The notes beneath the pieces are model-generated. The model searched no databases, was not told the DNA's origin, and worked only from the letters and a program-made list of their open reading frames with translations. From the NCBI GenBank assembly GCA_029880325.1, contig JAOUOP010000027.1, positions 1-64,000 of the forward strand: 64,000 bases of DNA, in the 5' to 3' direction. Each line of letters begins with the position of its first letter. Position 1 is the first letter of the stretch. Positions 43,159 through 53,032 of the stretch are shown here, in pieces. The translations under genes and the position numbers were made by a program. Source of the DNA: Myxococcales bacterium. GTDB lineage: Bacteria; Myxococcota_A; Polyangia; Polyangiales; JAFGIB01.

Positions 43159-44000
43159 GCGAGGGCCTCGTTGTCCAGCTTGACGTAGGTCGATTGCCCC
43201 CTACAGGAGAACATGCTCCCCAGGTCCGTGAGGGTCTCGGAATGGCCAGCGTAAAAAACTCCACCGGAGCGAAGAAGACTATGGAAGCGACGGATCAACG
43301 CGTCGCGGGTGGGTCGATCAAAGTAAATGATGACGTTGCGACAGAAGATTACGTCAAATGGCCCCCGCATGGGCCACGCGCCTAGAAGGTTGAGGGGCTG
43401 AAAGGAGATTAGCGACCGTAGCTCTTCGTTGACGCGCGCAAGCCCGGAGTTTTTTCCGATGCCTCGCGAGAAGAAGCGCTGGCGTAAATCCCGAGGAATG
43501 TTTGCGAGATCGCTAGCTGGGTAGATGCCCGAGCGAGCCTTGTCGAGTACCTCGGTGTTGATATCGGTCGCAAGAATGCGCTGGTCCCAGCCCGGCGTTG
43601 GCGGGGAATTCGATGCGAGAATCGCTGCGATCGAGTAGGGCTCCTCCCCGCTCGAGCACCCCGCCGACCAAATGCGTAGGCGCCGCTGGCTTGCGTTGCG
43701 GTTCCAGACGGCAGGCAATACTTCGTTGGCAAGATGCTCGAAGTGATGGCCTTCGCGGAAAAACTGGGTGACGTTGGTGGTGACCGCGTTGACGAAGTGA
43801 GTCATCTCCTCAGCGTCGCCGCTTTCGATGTATGACAGGTAGCGCGCGACGCTATCCATCTGTAGGCGACGCACGCGGCGAGCAAGTCGACCGTAGACCA
43901 TCTGTGACTTGTTGTCGGCCAGATCGAGCCCGATCTTTTCTCGTACCAGAAGCTGAATCCTGCGAAAGTCAGCGTCGGTGAACTGAAAATCCTCTATCAT
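43155..44000 (-). CDS. cheR: chemoreceptor methyltransferase CheR
   Basis: A 281-residue SAM-dependent methyltransferase. The N-terminal helical domain ends in TTNVTQFFRE, then the SAM site SAGCSSGEEPYSIA, an ATDIN strand and FCRNVIIYFD. It methylates glutamates on the receptor encoded immediately upstream. No TPR extension is present. It forms a coupled pair with cheD. Confidence 0.95.
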   Translation of the reverse strand: MIEDFQFTDADFRRIQLLVREKIGLDLADNKSQMVYGRLARRVRRLQMDSVARYLSYIESGDAEEMTHFVNAVTTNVTQFFREGHHFEHLANEVLPAVWNRNASQRRLRIWSAGCSSGEEPYSIAAILASNSPPTPGWDQRILATDINTEVLDKARSGIYPASDLANIPRDLRQRFFSRGIGKNSGLARVNEELRSLISFQPLNLLGAWPMRGPFDVIFCRNVIIYFDRPTRDALIRRFHSLLRSGGVFYAGHSETLTDLGSMFSCRGQSTYVKLDNEALA

Positions 44001-44028
44001 CTCAAGGGCTCAATCGGATCCCGTCGGG

Positions 44029-47000
44029 CTAGAACTCTTCCCAGGCGTCCGAGCTTGCCTCCGGAACGTATCGGGCTCGACCGTTGCTGCCAGCCTCGGA
44101 GCGCGCGGGGGGGCGGCCGCGTCCATTGCCATTGCCTGCGCCGTTTCCATCGCTGACACCACTGCCGTTGCCCTTTCCCTTGCTACGTCCGTTGGAGGAC
44201 GCTGCTTTGCGGCTGCGAGCGGAAGCTTCAGCAGGAGCACGGCCGTTCTTTCGACGCGTGCGACGCGACTGGGAAAAATCCTCGTGATCGTCGTCCTCGT
44301 CTTCGGTTTCGTTTTCCGCTGTGACCTGAAAGAAGGCCATGAGGTCGCGAAGATTGGCGGCCTGCTCGCTGAGCGATTCGCTCGCGGTCGTTGCTTGTTC
44401 CACCAGAGCCGCGTTCTGCTGTGTGCCCTCATCCATTTGGGCTACCGCCGTGTTGATCTGGTCGGTACCCTGTGATTGCTCGCGGCTAGCGGCCGCGATT
44501 TCAGCAATAATATCGCTGACCTTCTTTACCGCGACGACGATCTCGTCGAGGGTCTCGCCGGACTTGTCGACCAGCTTGGAGCCGTCATCGACTTTCTCGC
44601 CGCTGTCCTTGATCAGCGCCTTGATCTCCTTGGCCGCCTGGGCGCTGCGCTGCGCCAGGTTGCGCACCTCGCTGGCGACTACAGCAAAGCCCCTGCCCTG
44701 TTCGCCAGCGCGGGCGGCCTCGACTGCGGCATTGAGAGCCAGCAGATTCGTCTGGAAGGCGATTTCGTCGATGACGCCGATAATATCGGCGATCTGGCGG
44801 GAGGCGGTATTGATTTCGGTCATCGCAGATACTGCAGAGCGCACCACCTCGCCGCCCCTCTCAGCCAATGTTCGCGCACTGGCAGCCAGCTGATTGGCTT
44901 CCATGGCGTTTTCCGCGTTCTGCTTGATGGTGCCGGTGATTTCCTCAATAGTGGCCGCCGTCTCTTCGAGAGCAGATGCCTGCTTTTGTGTGCGATCGTT
45001 TAGATTGGCATTGCCTTCGGCGATGTCCTGACAGCCTTCGGCGATTTGATCGGCCGATCGCTGCACCTTGCGCACTGTCCCGCGCAGGTTCGTCACCGTG
45101 GCGTTGATGGCAGAGCTCAGCGCTTCGAACTCACCGCTATATTCGCCGTTCATGACCTGAGTGAGATCGCCGTCGGCCAGGGCTCTGGCGACGTTTTTCG
45201 TCTCCGCAAGCGGTTCTGCGATGGAGTCTAGTAGCTGATTGACCCCATCGGCCAGGTTACGCAAGAACCCATCATAGCGGTCGGCATCGATGCGTGAGTC
45301 GAGGCGTCCACTGACAGCGTCGCGAACCAGACGGGCAATTTGGTCCTCGGCATCGCGCGTCAGTGTGACGTCATCCCATTCGAGCACAGAGCCGGTGTAG
45401 TTGCCCTCTGCATCCCAAATTGCTGATACCGCGATTTGAAATTTGAGGTCACCCACTTGGATGTCGGTACGATAGGGGAGGTTGCTCGGGTCGCCCAGCA
45501 GCGCGCGTTGGTGGGCGGGGTTCTTATGAAAGGTGTCGATGCAGGTGCCCAATAGGTTACCTGTCTCGAAGCCGGGGAATAGTTGCTTGAGCTTGGGAGC
45601 ATTCTTGCTCAGCAGCTTCATGGTCGCGTCATTGGCGTATGTGACCCGTAGGTCACGGTCAATGGTCATCAAGGCAGTGCTCGCCCCATGCACGGCGGAT
45701 TTCAATGAGGCGATTTCGGCGGCGTCCGCGCGCGCCTTGGTCACGTCCATCCACTCGAGCATGTAGCCGTCGAGCGAGCCGTCCGCCTTGACTACGCCGC
45801 TGACGTTAATCCGAAAGACCAGCGGTCCGACCTCGATGTCAGCCACATGGGGAAGGTTCCGTGGGTCCGACAGCAGGCGCCGTTGGTAGCTCGGGTCCTT
45901 GTGAAAGCTATCAATGCAGGTTCCCACCAACCGGTTGGGATCAAAACCGGGATAGAGCTTGCGTAAAAGCTCGCTGTGCTCGGCAATGATTTTGCGCGTC
46001 GACTCGTTGACGTAGCGGACTACGAGATGGTCGTCGATGAGCATGATCGCGGTGCTCCCGTGATCGACGGCCTGCTGTAGACGCTCGGCCCGTGTGCGCT
46101 CTTCCGCGTGCCTTTCTTGCTCGCGACAGCTCAGAACCGAGCGCTCTGTGGTGGCCACAAGGGCGCGCAGCGCCGCGACTCGCTCAGGAGCGGCGTCGCG
46201 CGCGTCGCGGGTAAAAGCCTGCACCACGCCAAGTAGGTCGTTTCCGGCTGCGACCGGCAAGAGGACCGATGCGGTCGCGCCAGCGCGACCTGCCGCGCCG
46301 CTGACCGGGCAATCGTAGACCTGCTGGAGGTCGTTGACAGCGGCGTCGGTCCGCTGCTGCCAGGCTCGGCCCAGGGGACCGATGCCCAACTGAATGCGCG
46401 AGCCGCTGCATATCGCTCGAAACTCCTCGCCAAGCGAGCCAACCAATCCCTGCATGGCGAGCGTCTGGGTTGCGTCGGGTATCCACAGTGAAGCGCTCGC
46501 AAAGCCTAGGCTTCGAGTCAATGTCTCAAGAAGAGCCGCAATCGCGTCATCCGCGGCGCTTGCGCTCAGAAGCTTTTCGTATAGGTGACTTCTGGCCTGC
46601 GCTTCCCTCAGCTGGAGTGCTGCATCGAGTTGAGATGTTGCGACGTCATTCATTTCGGAATTGCTCCCTTCCGCGTAGCCTTCGAGCATTAACACCGCGG
46701 ACTGCTGAAGTAGGTTTGCCCATGCGCGATCGACATCTTTGGTCCATTCCGTGCCCACGAGTTCGGCGAAGACCTCCCTTAGAACCTCCGCCACAGCCGC
46801 GTAGTGCGCTGCTTCGGCACCGTAGCCCTGATGGCGAGCGCCTAGTGCACGCAGCGATTTTCGGAGCGATTGAGGGCGGTCGAGGGTCTTGACCAACAGC
46901 TTCAGAGACGATGCGAGGGCGCTCTTTTGAGCGTCCCAGTCGAGGCCATTGAAGATATCGCGAACCTTTGGGTGCCTCTGCAGAAGCCGCTCATAGAACA

Positions 47001-47118
47001 GTTCGATCGCCTCTTCCAGGAGCGGCTCAAGATAACCAAAGGACGCACGAATCAGTCGGTCGCGGTCGGCGTCTGATGCCTTGGAGCGACGTTTCGAGCT
47101 TCGAGCCATGGCGGTCAT
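44029..47118 (-). CDS. globin-coupled soluble chemoreceptor (MCP)
   Basis: A 1029-residue receptor without membrane segments. Residues 20-150 form a flavohaemoglobin-type globin: tyrosine 42 ([12 protein letters not shown]) at the B10 position, glutamine 64 at E7 and the proximal histidine 96 in [12 protein letters not shown] domain follows at about 170-330, two related PAS domains at about 350-470 and 480-600, a HAMP-like stretch and the MCP signalling hairpin ([19 protein letters not shown], then [17 protein letters not shown]). The tail is a Gly/Asn-rich linker ending in AWEEF, like the xWxxF tether that binds CheR and CheB. Heme could make it an oxygen or nitric oxide sensor. It lies between cheW and cheR. 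Confidence 0.93.
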   Translation of the reverse strand: MTAMARSSKRRSKASDADRDRLIRASFGYLEPLLEEAIELFYERLLQRHPKVRDIFNGLDWDAQKSALASSLKLLVKTLDRPQSLRKSLRALGARHQGYGAEAAHYAAVAEVLREVFAELVGTEWTKDVDRAWANLLQQSAVLMLEGYAEGSNSEMNDVATSQLDAALQLREAQARSHLYEKLLSASAADDAIAALLETLTRSLGFASASLWIPDATQTLAMQGLVGSLGEEFRAICSGSRIQLGIGPLGRAWQQRTDAAVNDLQQVYDCPVSGAAGRAGATASVLLPVAAGNDLLGVVQAFTRDARDAAPERVAALRALVATTERSVLSCREQERHAEERTRAERLQQAVDHGSTAIMLIDDHLVVRYVNESTRKIIAEHSELLRKLYPGFDPNRLVGTCIDSFHKDPSYQRRLLSDPRNLPHVADIEVGPLVFRINVSGVVKADGSLDGYMLEWMDVTKARADAAEIASLKSAVHGASTALMTIDRDLRVTYANDATMKLLSKNAPKLKQLFPGFETGNLLGTCIDTFHKNPAHQRALLGDPSNLPYRTDIQVGDLKFQIAVSAIWDAEGNYTGSVLEWDDVTLTRDAEDQIARLVRDAVSGRLDSRIDADRYDGFLRNLADGVNQLLDSIAEPLAETKNVARALADGDLTQVMNGEYSGEFEALSSAINATVTNLRGTVRKVQRSADQIAEGCQDIAEGNANLNDRTQKQASALEETAATIEEITGTIKQNAENAMEANQLAASARTLAERGGEVVRSAVSAMTEINTASRQIADIIGVIDEIAFQTNLLALNAAVEAARAGEQGRGFAVVASEVRNLAQRSAQAAKEIKALIKDSGEKVDDGSKLVDKSGETLDEIVVAVKKVSDIIAEIAAASREQSQGTDQINTAVAQMDEGTQQNAALVEQATTASESLSEQAANLRDLMAFFQVTAENETEDEDDDHEDFSQSRRTRRKNGRAPAEASARSRKAASSNGRSKGKGNGSGVSDGNGAGNGNGRGRPPARSEAGSNGRARYVPEASSDAWEEF

Positions 47119-47127
47119 GTCTTCGTC

Positions 47128-47637
47128 CTACTCGGTGAGTGCGGTGGCGGGAACCAGCGCGCGCCTGCTGAGGGTGCGGTCTATGTCGACGATAATGATC
47201 ATCTTTTCCTCAATCGTGGCAATTGCGCAGGCGAAGTTCGTGTCGGACTCGCCGCCGAAGTCCGGAGTGGGTTTTAGGCACTCGCGACTGATTGTGTGCA
47301 CGTCGGCAACTGCGTCGACGACAATACCCACCGTGCGGGCTTTATCTGGAGCCTCCACCTTTAGAATGATCACGACGGTGGTTGGTTCGATCGGACGGCT
47401 GGGCATTCCCAGGCGTTCGCGAAGGTCGACGATAGGCACGATTGCGCCGCGCAAATTGATCACGCCTCGCACATAGGGCGGCGCGTGTGGAATCGGGGTG
47501 GGCGTGCTATAGCCACGTATCTCCTGGACCCGCAGGATATCCAAGCCGTATTCCTCTCCGTTCATGATGAAGGTGAGGAATTGAGCGGTGGTGCCGGTTT
47601 TCAGGGCCGTTGGTGTGTTGTTGACTTGAAGGTCCAT
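47128..47637 (-). CDS. cheW: chemotaxis coupling protein CheW
   Basis: A 169-residue single CheW domain: FLTFIMNGEEYGLDILRVQE, then RGVINLRGAIVPIVDLRERL and VGIVVDAVADV. It couples the receptor next door to CheA. Three bases separate it from cheA and nine from the receptor gene. Confidence 0.95.
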   Translation of the reverse strand: MDLQVNNTPTALKTGTTAQFLTFIMNGEEYGLDILRVQEIRGYSTPTPIPHAPPYVRGVINLRGAIVPIVDLRERLGMPSRPIEPTTVVIILKVEAPDKARTVGIVVDAVADVHTISRECLKPTPDFGGESDTNFACAIATIEEKMIIIVDIDRTLSRRALVPATALTE

Positions 47638-47640
47638 TGT

Positions 47641-49701
47641 CTAGGCTCCGGCCGGAAATAGATGCACGGATTCGGAGGTCTTTTCGGAACGGTTCCGGGT
47701 AGGCAGGCGTTTCCGGGCGAGCGCCATCAAGCCCACCACGTCGACGATCAAGGCCACGGTTCCGTCTCCGAGGATGGTTGCGCCGGCGATTCCATCGACT
47801 GTCCCGTAGTTCTCCTCGAGACTCTTGACGACCACCTGCTGTTGTCCGAGGAGCTCGTCGACCAGGATGCCTGCACGGCGCTCTCCGGCCTCAACCACCA
47901 TGATCAGGGCATTTTCCGTGTCACCGGCCTGTTGCCGAACGATGCCCATGGCGCGAGCAGGGTCGAGGATCGCTATCTCCTCATTGCGCAGGCGGTAGAT
48001 CGGCCCTTGGCCGACCAGATTATGGGTCTTGGACCAGGCGACCTGCAGCGACTCCACGATGGCGACAAGTGGTACAATTAGTGTCTGGTTGCCTACGCGC
48101 AGCAGCTGTCCGTCCATGATGGCAAGCGTAAGCGGTAGCCGAATCGAAACCCTGGTGCCGCATCCGGACTCGGATTCCATCCTAACGCTACCGCCGAGGT
48201 CGGTGATATTGCGGTGAACCACGTCCATCCCGACACCACGGCCGGAAAGCTCGCTGACCTTGTCGGCCGTGGAGAATCCGGGCTGAAAGAGAAATCCGTA
48301 GACTTGCTCATCGGTCATGTCGTCGCTACAGGGCAGACCGAGAACTTGGGCCTTTTGCAGAATTTTCTTTCGGTCGAGGCCGCGACCATCGTCGATGATC
48401 TCGACGACGACACTGCCGCTGAGGTGGTAGGCCTTTAGGGTGAGATGGCCGCTTTCGGGCTTGCCGCCTGCGACACGATCCTCAGCGGTTTCGATCCCGT
48501 GATCGAGAGCGTTGCGAACGAGGTGGACCAGGGGGTCGGAGAGCTTTTCGAGAACTGTCTTGTCCAGTTCAGTTGATTCACCGGTGATAGTGAGCTCGAC
48601 CTTTTTACCGAGCTTTCTGCTGATGTCGTGGACCAGGCGCGGAAAGCGATTAAAGACCACGCGGATTGGCATGCTGCGGATCCGCATTGCGCTCTCCTGC
48701 AGTTCGGCGGTATTGCGGGCCAGCTGTGCCAGTCCATCTTCGAGCTGGCCGAGGCGCTCGATGTTGAAGTTCTCTCCGACCTGGCGAAGCATTGCTTGGG
48801 TGATGACCAACTCACCGACCATATTCATAAGGGCGTCGATCTTGTCGACACTGACGCGTACCGACGCGCTCGACTCTGAATTCTTGGTCGAGACGCTGGC
48901 CTCTGGCTGAGACGGCGCCGGTGAGGCCGCAATCTCGGTTTCTGAGGCATGGAGCTTGAATGCGCGGGCGTCGAGTGCCGTGATTTCTAGGTTGCATTCA
49001 TCTTCGACCCAGGCGAAAACTTCAGCGATCTCTTCGGCGCCAACGGTGGTTTGCAGCTTCAATTCCCAGCTGAGGTAGCACTGAAGAGGGTCGATCTCGG
49101 ACAGGCTGGGTAGCTTGCGTGTGTTAGCTGAACTGGACAGCTCTCCCATTTCGGCGAGTTCCCGAAACATTCGCACCACATCGTTGCCGCTCTGCAACAG
49201 CTGGGGGTGGGGCGTAAAGCTGATCTGCCAGAGGCGTTCGCAGTCAGGTTCGTTCTTGGTGGCTGCGGGGCTGGCCGCGAGGTGTGGTGCTGCGGCGTTT
49301 CCGGTGTTGGCCATTCCGTCCAGGCGCTCCTGTACGGTCTCCGTGCGGGCAGGGTCGGTTTCGCCTTCGTTGCGCAGGGCCGACACCTCGGCCCGCAGGC
49401 AATCGACACCCTCGAGCAGTGCCTCGACGAGCTCGGAACTGGTCGACCTCTCGCCAGATCGTACCTGGTCGAGCAAGGTTTCCATCGCGTGCGTCAGCCG
49501 GGTAATCACCTCGAGCTGGAATGTGGCGGCGCCACCCTTGATGGAGTGCGCCGCACGAAAGATGTCGTTGATTAGATTTTCGTCGTGGTCGCCATCAGCA
49601 AGGCTGAGCAGTCCGCGTTCCAGAATGTCGACGCCTTCCGCGCTTTCTTCGAAGAATATGCCAAGCAGCTCGGCCCGAAGCTCGCTGGACTCGAAGGACA
49701 T
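47641..49701 (-). CDS. cheA: chemotaxis histidine kinase CheA
   Basis: A 686-residue kinase with all five parts. The HPt domain has AHSIKGGAAT with histidine 52. A P2-like CheY/CheB-binding region lies near 160-250. The dimerisation helices start near 285 (SVDKIDALMNMVGELVITQ). The ATPase has NALDHG, DDGRGL and GRGVGMDVV. A CheW-like domain occupies the last ~150 residues. It phosphorylates CheY and CheB. Gaps to cheY and cheW are three bases each. Confidence 0.96.
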   Translation of the reverse strand: MSFESSELRAELLGIFFEESAEGVDILERGLLSLADGDHDENLINDIFRAAHSIKGGAATFQLEVITRLTHAMETLLDQVRSGERSTSSELVEALLEGVDCLRAEVSALRNEGETDPARTETVQERLDGMANTGNAAAPHLAASPAATKNEPDCERLWQISFTPHPQLLQSGNDVVRMFRELAEMGELSSSANTRKLPSLSEIDPLQCYLSWELKLQTTVGAEEIAEVFAWVEDECNLEITALDARAFKLHASETEIAASPAPSQPEASVSTKNSESSASVRVSVDKIDALMNMVGELVITQAMLRQVGENFNIERLGQLEDGLAQLARNTAELQESAMRIRSMPIRVVFNRFPRLVHDISRKLGKKVELTITGESTELDKTVLEKLSDPLVHLVRNALDHGIETAEDRVAGGKPESGHLTLKAYHLSGSVVVEIIDDGRGLDRKKILQKAQVLGLPCSDDMTDEQVYGFLFQPGFSTADKVSELSGRGVGMDVVHRNITDLGGSVRMESESGCGTRVSIRLPLTLAIMDGQLLRVGNQTLIVPLVAIVESLQVAWSKTHNLVGQGPIYRLRNEEIAILDPARAMGIVRQQAGDTENALIMVVEAGERRAGILVDELLGQQQVVVKSLEENYGTVDGIAGATILGDGTVALIVDVVGLMALARKRLPTRNRSEKTSESVHLFPAGA

Positions 49702-49704
49702 GGC

Positions 49705-50067
49705 CTAGCCGAGTACCTTCTTGACGGTGTTCAAGAGCGCGCTTTGGTCAAAGGGCTTGACCATCCAACCGGTGGCGCCAGCCGACTTCGCCTGTGCGCG
49801 TTTGTCCTTGTTGACCTCGGTAGTGAGCACGAGGATCGGAGTGAAGCGATAGTTGTCGAGCTGCCGGAGTTCGCGAACCAGGGTGATTCCGTCCATATTC
49901 GGCATGTTGACGTCGGTGATCACCAGGTTGACCGACTGCTTGGCCGCGATGCGCATGGCTTCCACCCCGTCGGAGGCCGATAGCACGGAGTGACCGGCGC
50001 CTTTGAGGGTGGCTTCGACCAGCTCTCGCATGGTGGGGGAATCATCGACTGCAAGGACTGATGCCAT
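49705..50067 (-). CDS. cheY: CheY-type single-domain response regulator
   Basis: A 120-residue receiver from the ATG at 50067, with GAGG six bases before; a longer frame would overlap the STAS gene. It has LAVDDSPTMRELVE, acceptor aspartate in VITDVNMPNMDG, the threonine pair in LTTEV and lysine in VKPFD. No output domain. It is the probable output of CheA in this operon, whether for flagella, type IV pili or another target is not shown. Confidence 0.94.
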   Translation of the reverse strand: MASVLAVDDSPTMRELVEATLKGAGHSVLSASDGVEAMRIAAKQSVNLVITDVNMPNMDGITLVRELRQLDNYRFTPILVLTTEVNKDKRAQAKSAGATGWMVKPFDQSALLNTVKKVLG

Positions 50068-50074
50068 GGGTGCC

Positions 50075-50392
50075 TCAACTTTCCGAGTTGGTTCGGTCGG
50101 GGGGGGCTTTGGCACTTGGCTCCAGGGCCAGCGCTACGGTGAGGTCGAGTAGCTCGGCGGCTTCGAGTAGGGGCCGCGAGGCAGAAGACCACAGGACGCG
50201 GTTTCCGAGCTGAGTTGCGCTTCGCACGAAGGTGACCAGCAGCTGTAAAGTCGCGGTGTCGGCGCTTTGAACGCGGGAGCCATCGAGCCGAACGGTCTCG
50301 CCAGCGTCGACCAGACTCAGGAGAGTGACCTTGAGCGCCTCGGCCGAGTCGATTCGCAGGTCGCGTGCGAGGGTGAGGGTCTGCTTCGACAC
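50075..50392 (-). CDS. STAS-domain protein at the head of the chemosensory operon
   Basis: About 105 residues. The sequence VRLDGSRVQSADTATLQLLV fits the STAS fold of anti-sigma-factor antagonists; the position normally phosphorylated is in SADTATLQ. I took the GTG at 50392, preceded by GGAAAAGCGAAA; a longer frame starts at a GTG at 50422. STAS proteins occur at the head of several chemosensory operons with unknown roles. First gene of the eleven-gene transcript. Confidence 0.8.
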   Translation of the reverse strand: MSKQTLTLARDLRIDSAEALKVTLLSLVDAGETVRLDGSRVQSADTATLQLLVTFVRSATQLGNRVLWSSASRPLLEAAELLDLTVALALEPSAKAPPDRTNSES

Positions 50393-50723
50393 TTTCGCTT
50401 TTCCGTGGCAATTCGAGCACACCGCGCGCGGTTTGCCGTCGGCCCTCTTGCTCCGCAGGCTGCCGGAAAACTGTGAGCGGCGTATGCCTTCAGGTACGTC
50501 ACAGGCACAGAGACGCTAGATAGCCAGAATGGCTAAAATTCGGGTGTGTAATGGTTGTCGGCCGTGTTGCGAATGGCGCACCGGATGGACGAATGGTGGT
50601 CCCGCGCAGGAAGGCTCAAGGAAGGGGGCTCTCTGCCGTGTAGTTGGCAGGTAAGTCGATACGACACGTCCGGAGTACGAACGCGCGAGCTTCGAATCCC
50701 CAGAGTTTGAGAGGTTTTCTGAC
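50393..50723. promoter_or_regulatory. divergent promoter region of the chemosensory operon
   Basis: About 330 bases between the STAS gene (minus) and the short receptor-like gene (plus). It contains a 15-base inverted repeat at 50521-50535 (TAGCCA, GAA, TGGCTA) that could be an operator. No clear promoter boxes or sigma-54 site were seen. Confidence 0.45.
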
Positions 50724-51731
50724 ATGACCAGGGTGTCCCCGTTAGGTGAAGCGACGGCGTCTTCAGACCATCAGGAGTTCGTGAGGGAAACGATTGCGGG
50801 AACTCTTGCGGCCGTCCGCGACGACTTGACGCGCATCGGCGGAATCGTCTCCGATGCTACGGGAAAAATGGCATCGAGCTTTTCCGGGCTTCGCCAGCAG
50901 GCCGAGTCTCAGGCGGAGGTACTGAACGCCTTGGCTGGCAAGCTCGGTACGGGAGGCAACGGAGGCGGTGCGGCCTACTCCAGTTTTGTGGGGGCTACTC
51001 GCAATTTGCTGGAGGGATTCGTGGGGCAAACGGAGGAGGTTTGCTCCGAGACCGGGGCAATGGCGGACCGCATGGATGCGGTGGCCGCTGACATGGCGCG
51101 AATTGCGGGTCTGCTGCGCAAGATCGAGCGGATCGATAGTCAAACGAACTTTGTGGCCTTGAACGCGACCATCGCGGCGGGACGGGCGGGCGATGCCGGC
51201 AAGCCCTTTGCTGTCGTGGCCCAGGAGATCAAATCGCTGTCTCGGGAATCGTCGGCCTTTAGCGAGCAGATTCACGGTGCCGTTCAGTCTTCGAAGCGAC
51301 GGGTAGCCCAGGCGAAGGAAACGGCAGACTCCATGGTCTCGCGCAACAAGAACGTCGAGAGTGAGTACCGCGTGCGGGTAGACCGGATGCTGGAAGAGCT
51401 GGGGGAGGTCAACTCGATGGTTTCGCAAACGCTTGGGGCGGTGTCTGCGATCACTGACGAGGTACGCGAGCAGACGGCGCTGGCGATTCGATCGCTGCAG
51501 TTCGATGACATCGTCAGTCAGGTGGTGCAGCACGGGCTCAACCAGATCGGGCATCTGGAGAGGCTCACCGAACTTCTTACCGATTCCGTACGAGGTTCTG
51601 GTGGAGGCGAACCGGGCGACGGTGCGGCCTTTGCCCGGGAGCTCCAGGAACTCGCTCAAGCCAGTCGCGCGTGCTGGGCGACCAGCGTGGGTCAGCAGGA
51701 CCTGGAGGTCGGGGAGATCGAACTCTTTTGA
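50724..51731 (+). CDS. short soluble MCP-like signalling protein
   Basis: A 335-residue protein with no membrane or sensor domain. The central hairpin IERIDSQTNFVALNATIAAG, then RAGDAGKPFAVVAQEI, matches the tip of MCP signalling domains with several substitutions. After it comes LQFDDIVSQVV, a motif often seen in stand-alone MCP-like proteins. GAGAGG lies eight bases before the ATG. It is divergent from the chemosensory operon and probably docks with its CheA-CheW array, perhaps as an adaptor. Confidence 0.85.
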   Translation: MTRVSPLGEATASSDHQEFVRETIAGTLAAVRDDLTRIGGIVSDATGKMASSFSGLRQQAESQAEVLNALAGKLGTGGNGGGAAYSSFVGATRNLLEGFVGQTEEVCSETGAMADRMDAVAADMARIAGLLRKIERIDSQTNFVALNATIAAGRAGDAGKPFAVVAQEIKSLSRESSAFSEQIHGAVQSSKRRVAQAKETADSMVSRNKNVESEYRVRVDRMLEELGEVNSMVSQTLGAVSAITDEVREQTALAIRSLQFDDIVSQVVQHGLNQIGHLERLTELLTDSVRGSGGGEPGDGAAFARELQELAQASRACWATSVGQQDLEVGEIELF

Positions 51732-51754
51732 ACTGCGTGCGTCATCGCTCCTCG

Positions 51755-51772
51755 CCGTCAAGGTGTTGACGG
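51755..51772 (+). terminator. hairpin after the short MCP-like gene
   Basis: CCGTCAA and TTGACGG form a perfect 7-bp stem with a GGTG loop, starting 24 bases past the stop codon. No T-run follows. Probably a terminator or mRNA end-stabilising stem. Confidence 0.45.
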
Positions 51773-51940
51773 GTGTGCGGTAGCAGAACGAGATGGGCCA
51801 ACGGATCTGATTGACGCGCGAAGTGGAAACAGGTCTGCCAGAATTCGCAGGGGCCGGCGAATCTCGGCGATGTTCTGAATTCCGACACAGGGGCGGAACC
51901 AATGGAGACCCGAGCGTCATGTGTACATGCCTGGTGATAG

Positions 51941-52645
51941 ATGTCGAATAGCAAGAGCAGTGTGATAATTCTTGATGACCACGTAGTCTTTCGCGAGGGG
52001 CTGCGCGCCTTGATCGAGTGCCAGGGAGATTTCGATGTCGTGGGTGAAGCAGGTGATGGACAGCAGGGCGTCAGCCTGGTGAGACTGCTTGCACCGGACG
52101 TGGCGGTGGTGGATCTGAATATGCCTCGTGCTGGTGGCATCGAGGTGATCGCCCGAATTCGGGGCGCCGGTCTGGCGACTCGAGCGCTGGTGCTGAGCGT
52201 GTATGACGACGACCAGACGCTGAGGGCTGCCATGGAAGCAGGTGCCAGCGGCTATGTGCAGAAGAAGGCGTCGGCCAAGCAGATGATCGAAGCGCTACGG
52301 CGGGTTGCGGCGGGCTCGACGTACTTGCCGGGGGTCGAGCCAGACCCCTCCGAGGTGAATCCCGAGGACGCTAGGCGAGGGGCGAAAATCAGCGGATTCA
52401 AGGGCCTGACAGAGCGAGAACTCGCAGTGTTGGTGCAGCTGGCTTGGGGCCATACCCATCCTGAAATCGCCGACACGCTACGTCTCAGTGTCAAGACGGT
52501 TGACACCTATCGTCAGCGCATTACCCGCAAGCTGGGTCTCAGAACTCGCGCCGAGGTCGTACGCTTCGCCATGGAAGCGCGGCTGCTGGGCATGTCCGAA
52601 GCGGGGCGGAGTGGTGAGGACGATGTCGGGCGCCCGTGGCCATGA
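51941..52645 (+). CDS. NarL/FixJ-type response regulator
   Basis: A 234-residue two-domain regulator. The receiver has VIILDDHVVFREGLRAL, acceptor in VAVVDLNMPRAGG and lysine in VQKKAS. The C-terminal LuxR-type HTH reads LTERELAVLVQLAWGHTHPE, then IADTLRLSVKTVDTYRQRI. No strong ribosome-binding site precedes the ATG. It is followed by a possible small gene and a soluble kinase on the same strand, which is the natural partner. Confidence 0.93.
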   Translation: MSNSKSSVIILDDHVVFREGLRALIECQGDFDVVGEAGDGQQGVSLVRLLAPDVAVVDLNMPRAGGIEVIARIRGAGLATRALVLSVYDDDQTLRAAMEAGASGYVQKKASAKQMIEALRRVAAGSTYLPGVEPDPSEVNPEDARRGAKISGFKGLTERELAVLVQLAWGHTHPEIADTLRLSVKTVDTYRQRITRKLGLRTRAEVVRFAMEARLLGMSEAGRSGEDDVGRPWP

Positions 52646-53019
52646 ACCACAAAGGGGTGGCAACTGTGGCGATGGACCCGAGCCGTTCACATCGGTCGGT
52701 TGCGTTGCAGGAGTCGGTGAACGATGCGCGGGCCCATTTTCGGTATGAGGGTGCATGTGATGAGGCACTTTCATGCCAGGTCGCCGGCCGGGGTGATGCC
52801 TCGGTGTCATCAAATGCGTTGCTCGCCTTGGGCTGGACTAGTCGGAGCTGTTGGGCTGTAGCGTTGGCGACCGCGGGGCTTCCTGGATCCTCACTCTCTT
52901 GGGCGCCGAAAGACCTGGTCAGCTTTTGCACCGGGGGTGGGCGTGGGGTCAATGCGACCGACAAGACGGAGAAGACTCTCTGTAGATTCCGTGGTGTGGC
53001 CGCGGGCTGGCGTGGGTGA
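52642..53019 (+). CDS. possible small hypothetical protein
   Basis: A 125-residue frame whose ATG overlaps the regulator stop as ATGA, the coupling used at many junctions in this window, and which ends 13 bases before the kinase start. The protein resembles nothing I recognise, has several cysteines and a mildly hydrophobic middle (CWAVALATAGLPG). Codon usage is not clearly coding. It may equally be a spacer. Confidence 0.3.
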   Translation: MNHKGVATVAMDPSRSHRSVALQESVNDARAHFRYEGACDEALSCQVAGRGDASVSSNALLALGWTSRSCWAVALATAGLPGSSLSWAPKDLVSFCTGGGRGVNATDKTEKTLCRFRGVAAGWRG

Positions 53020-53032
53020 TTGGAGCGGACAC

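Noticed and set aside
50763-51920. A 385-residue minus-strand open frame
   Set aside because: Antisense to the MCP-like gene; composition is arginine/histidine-rich as expected of a shadow.
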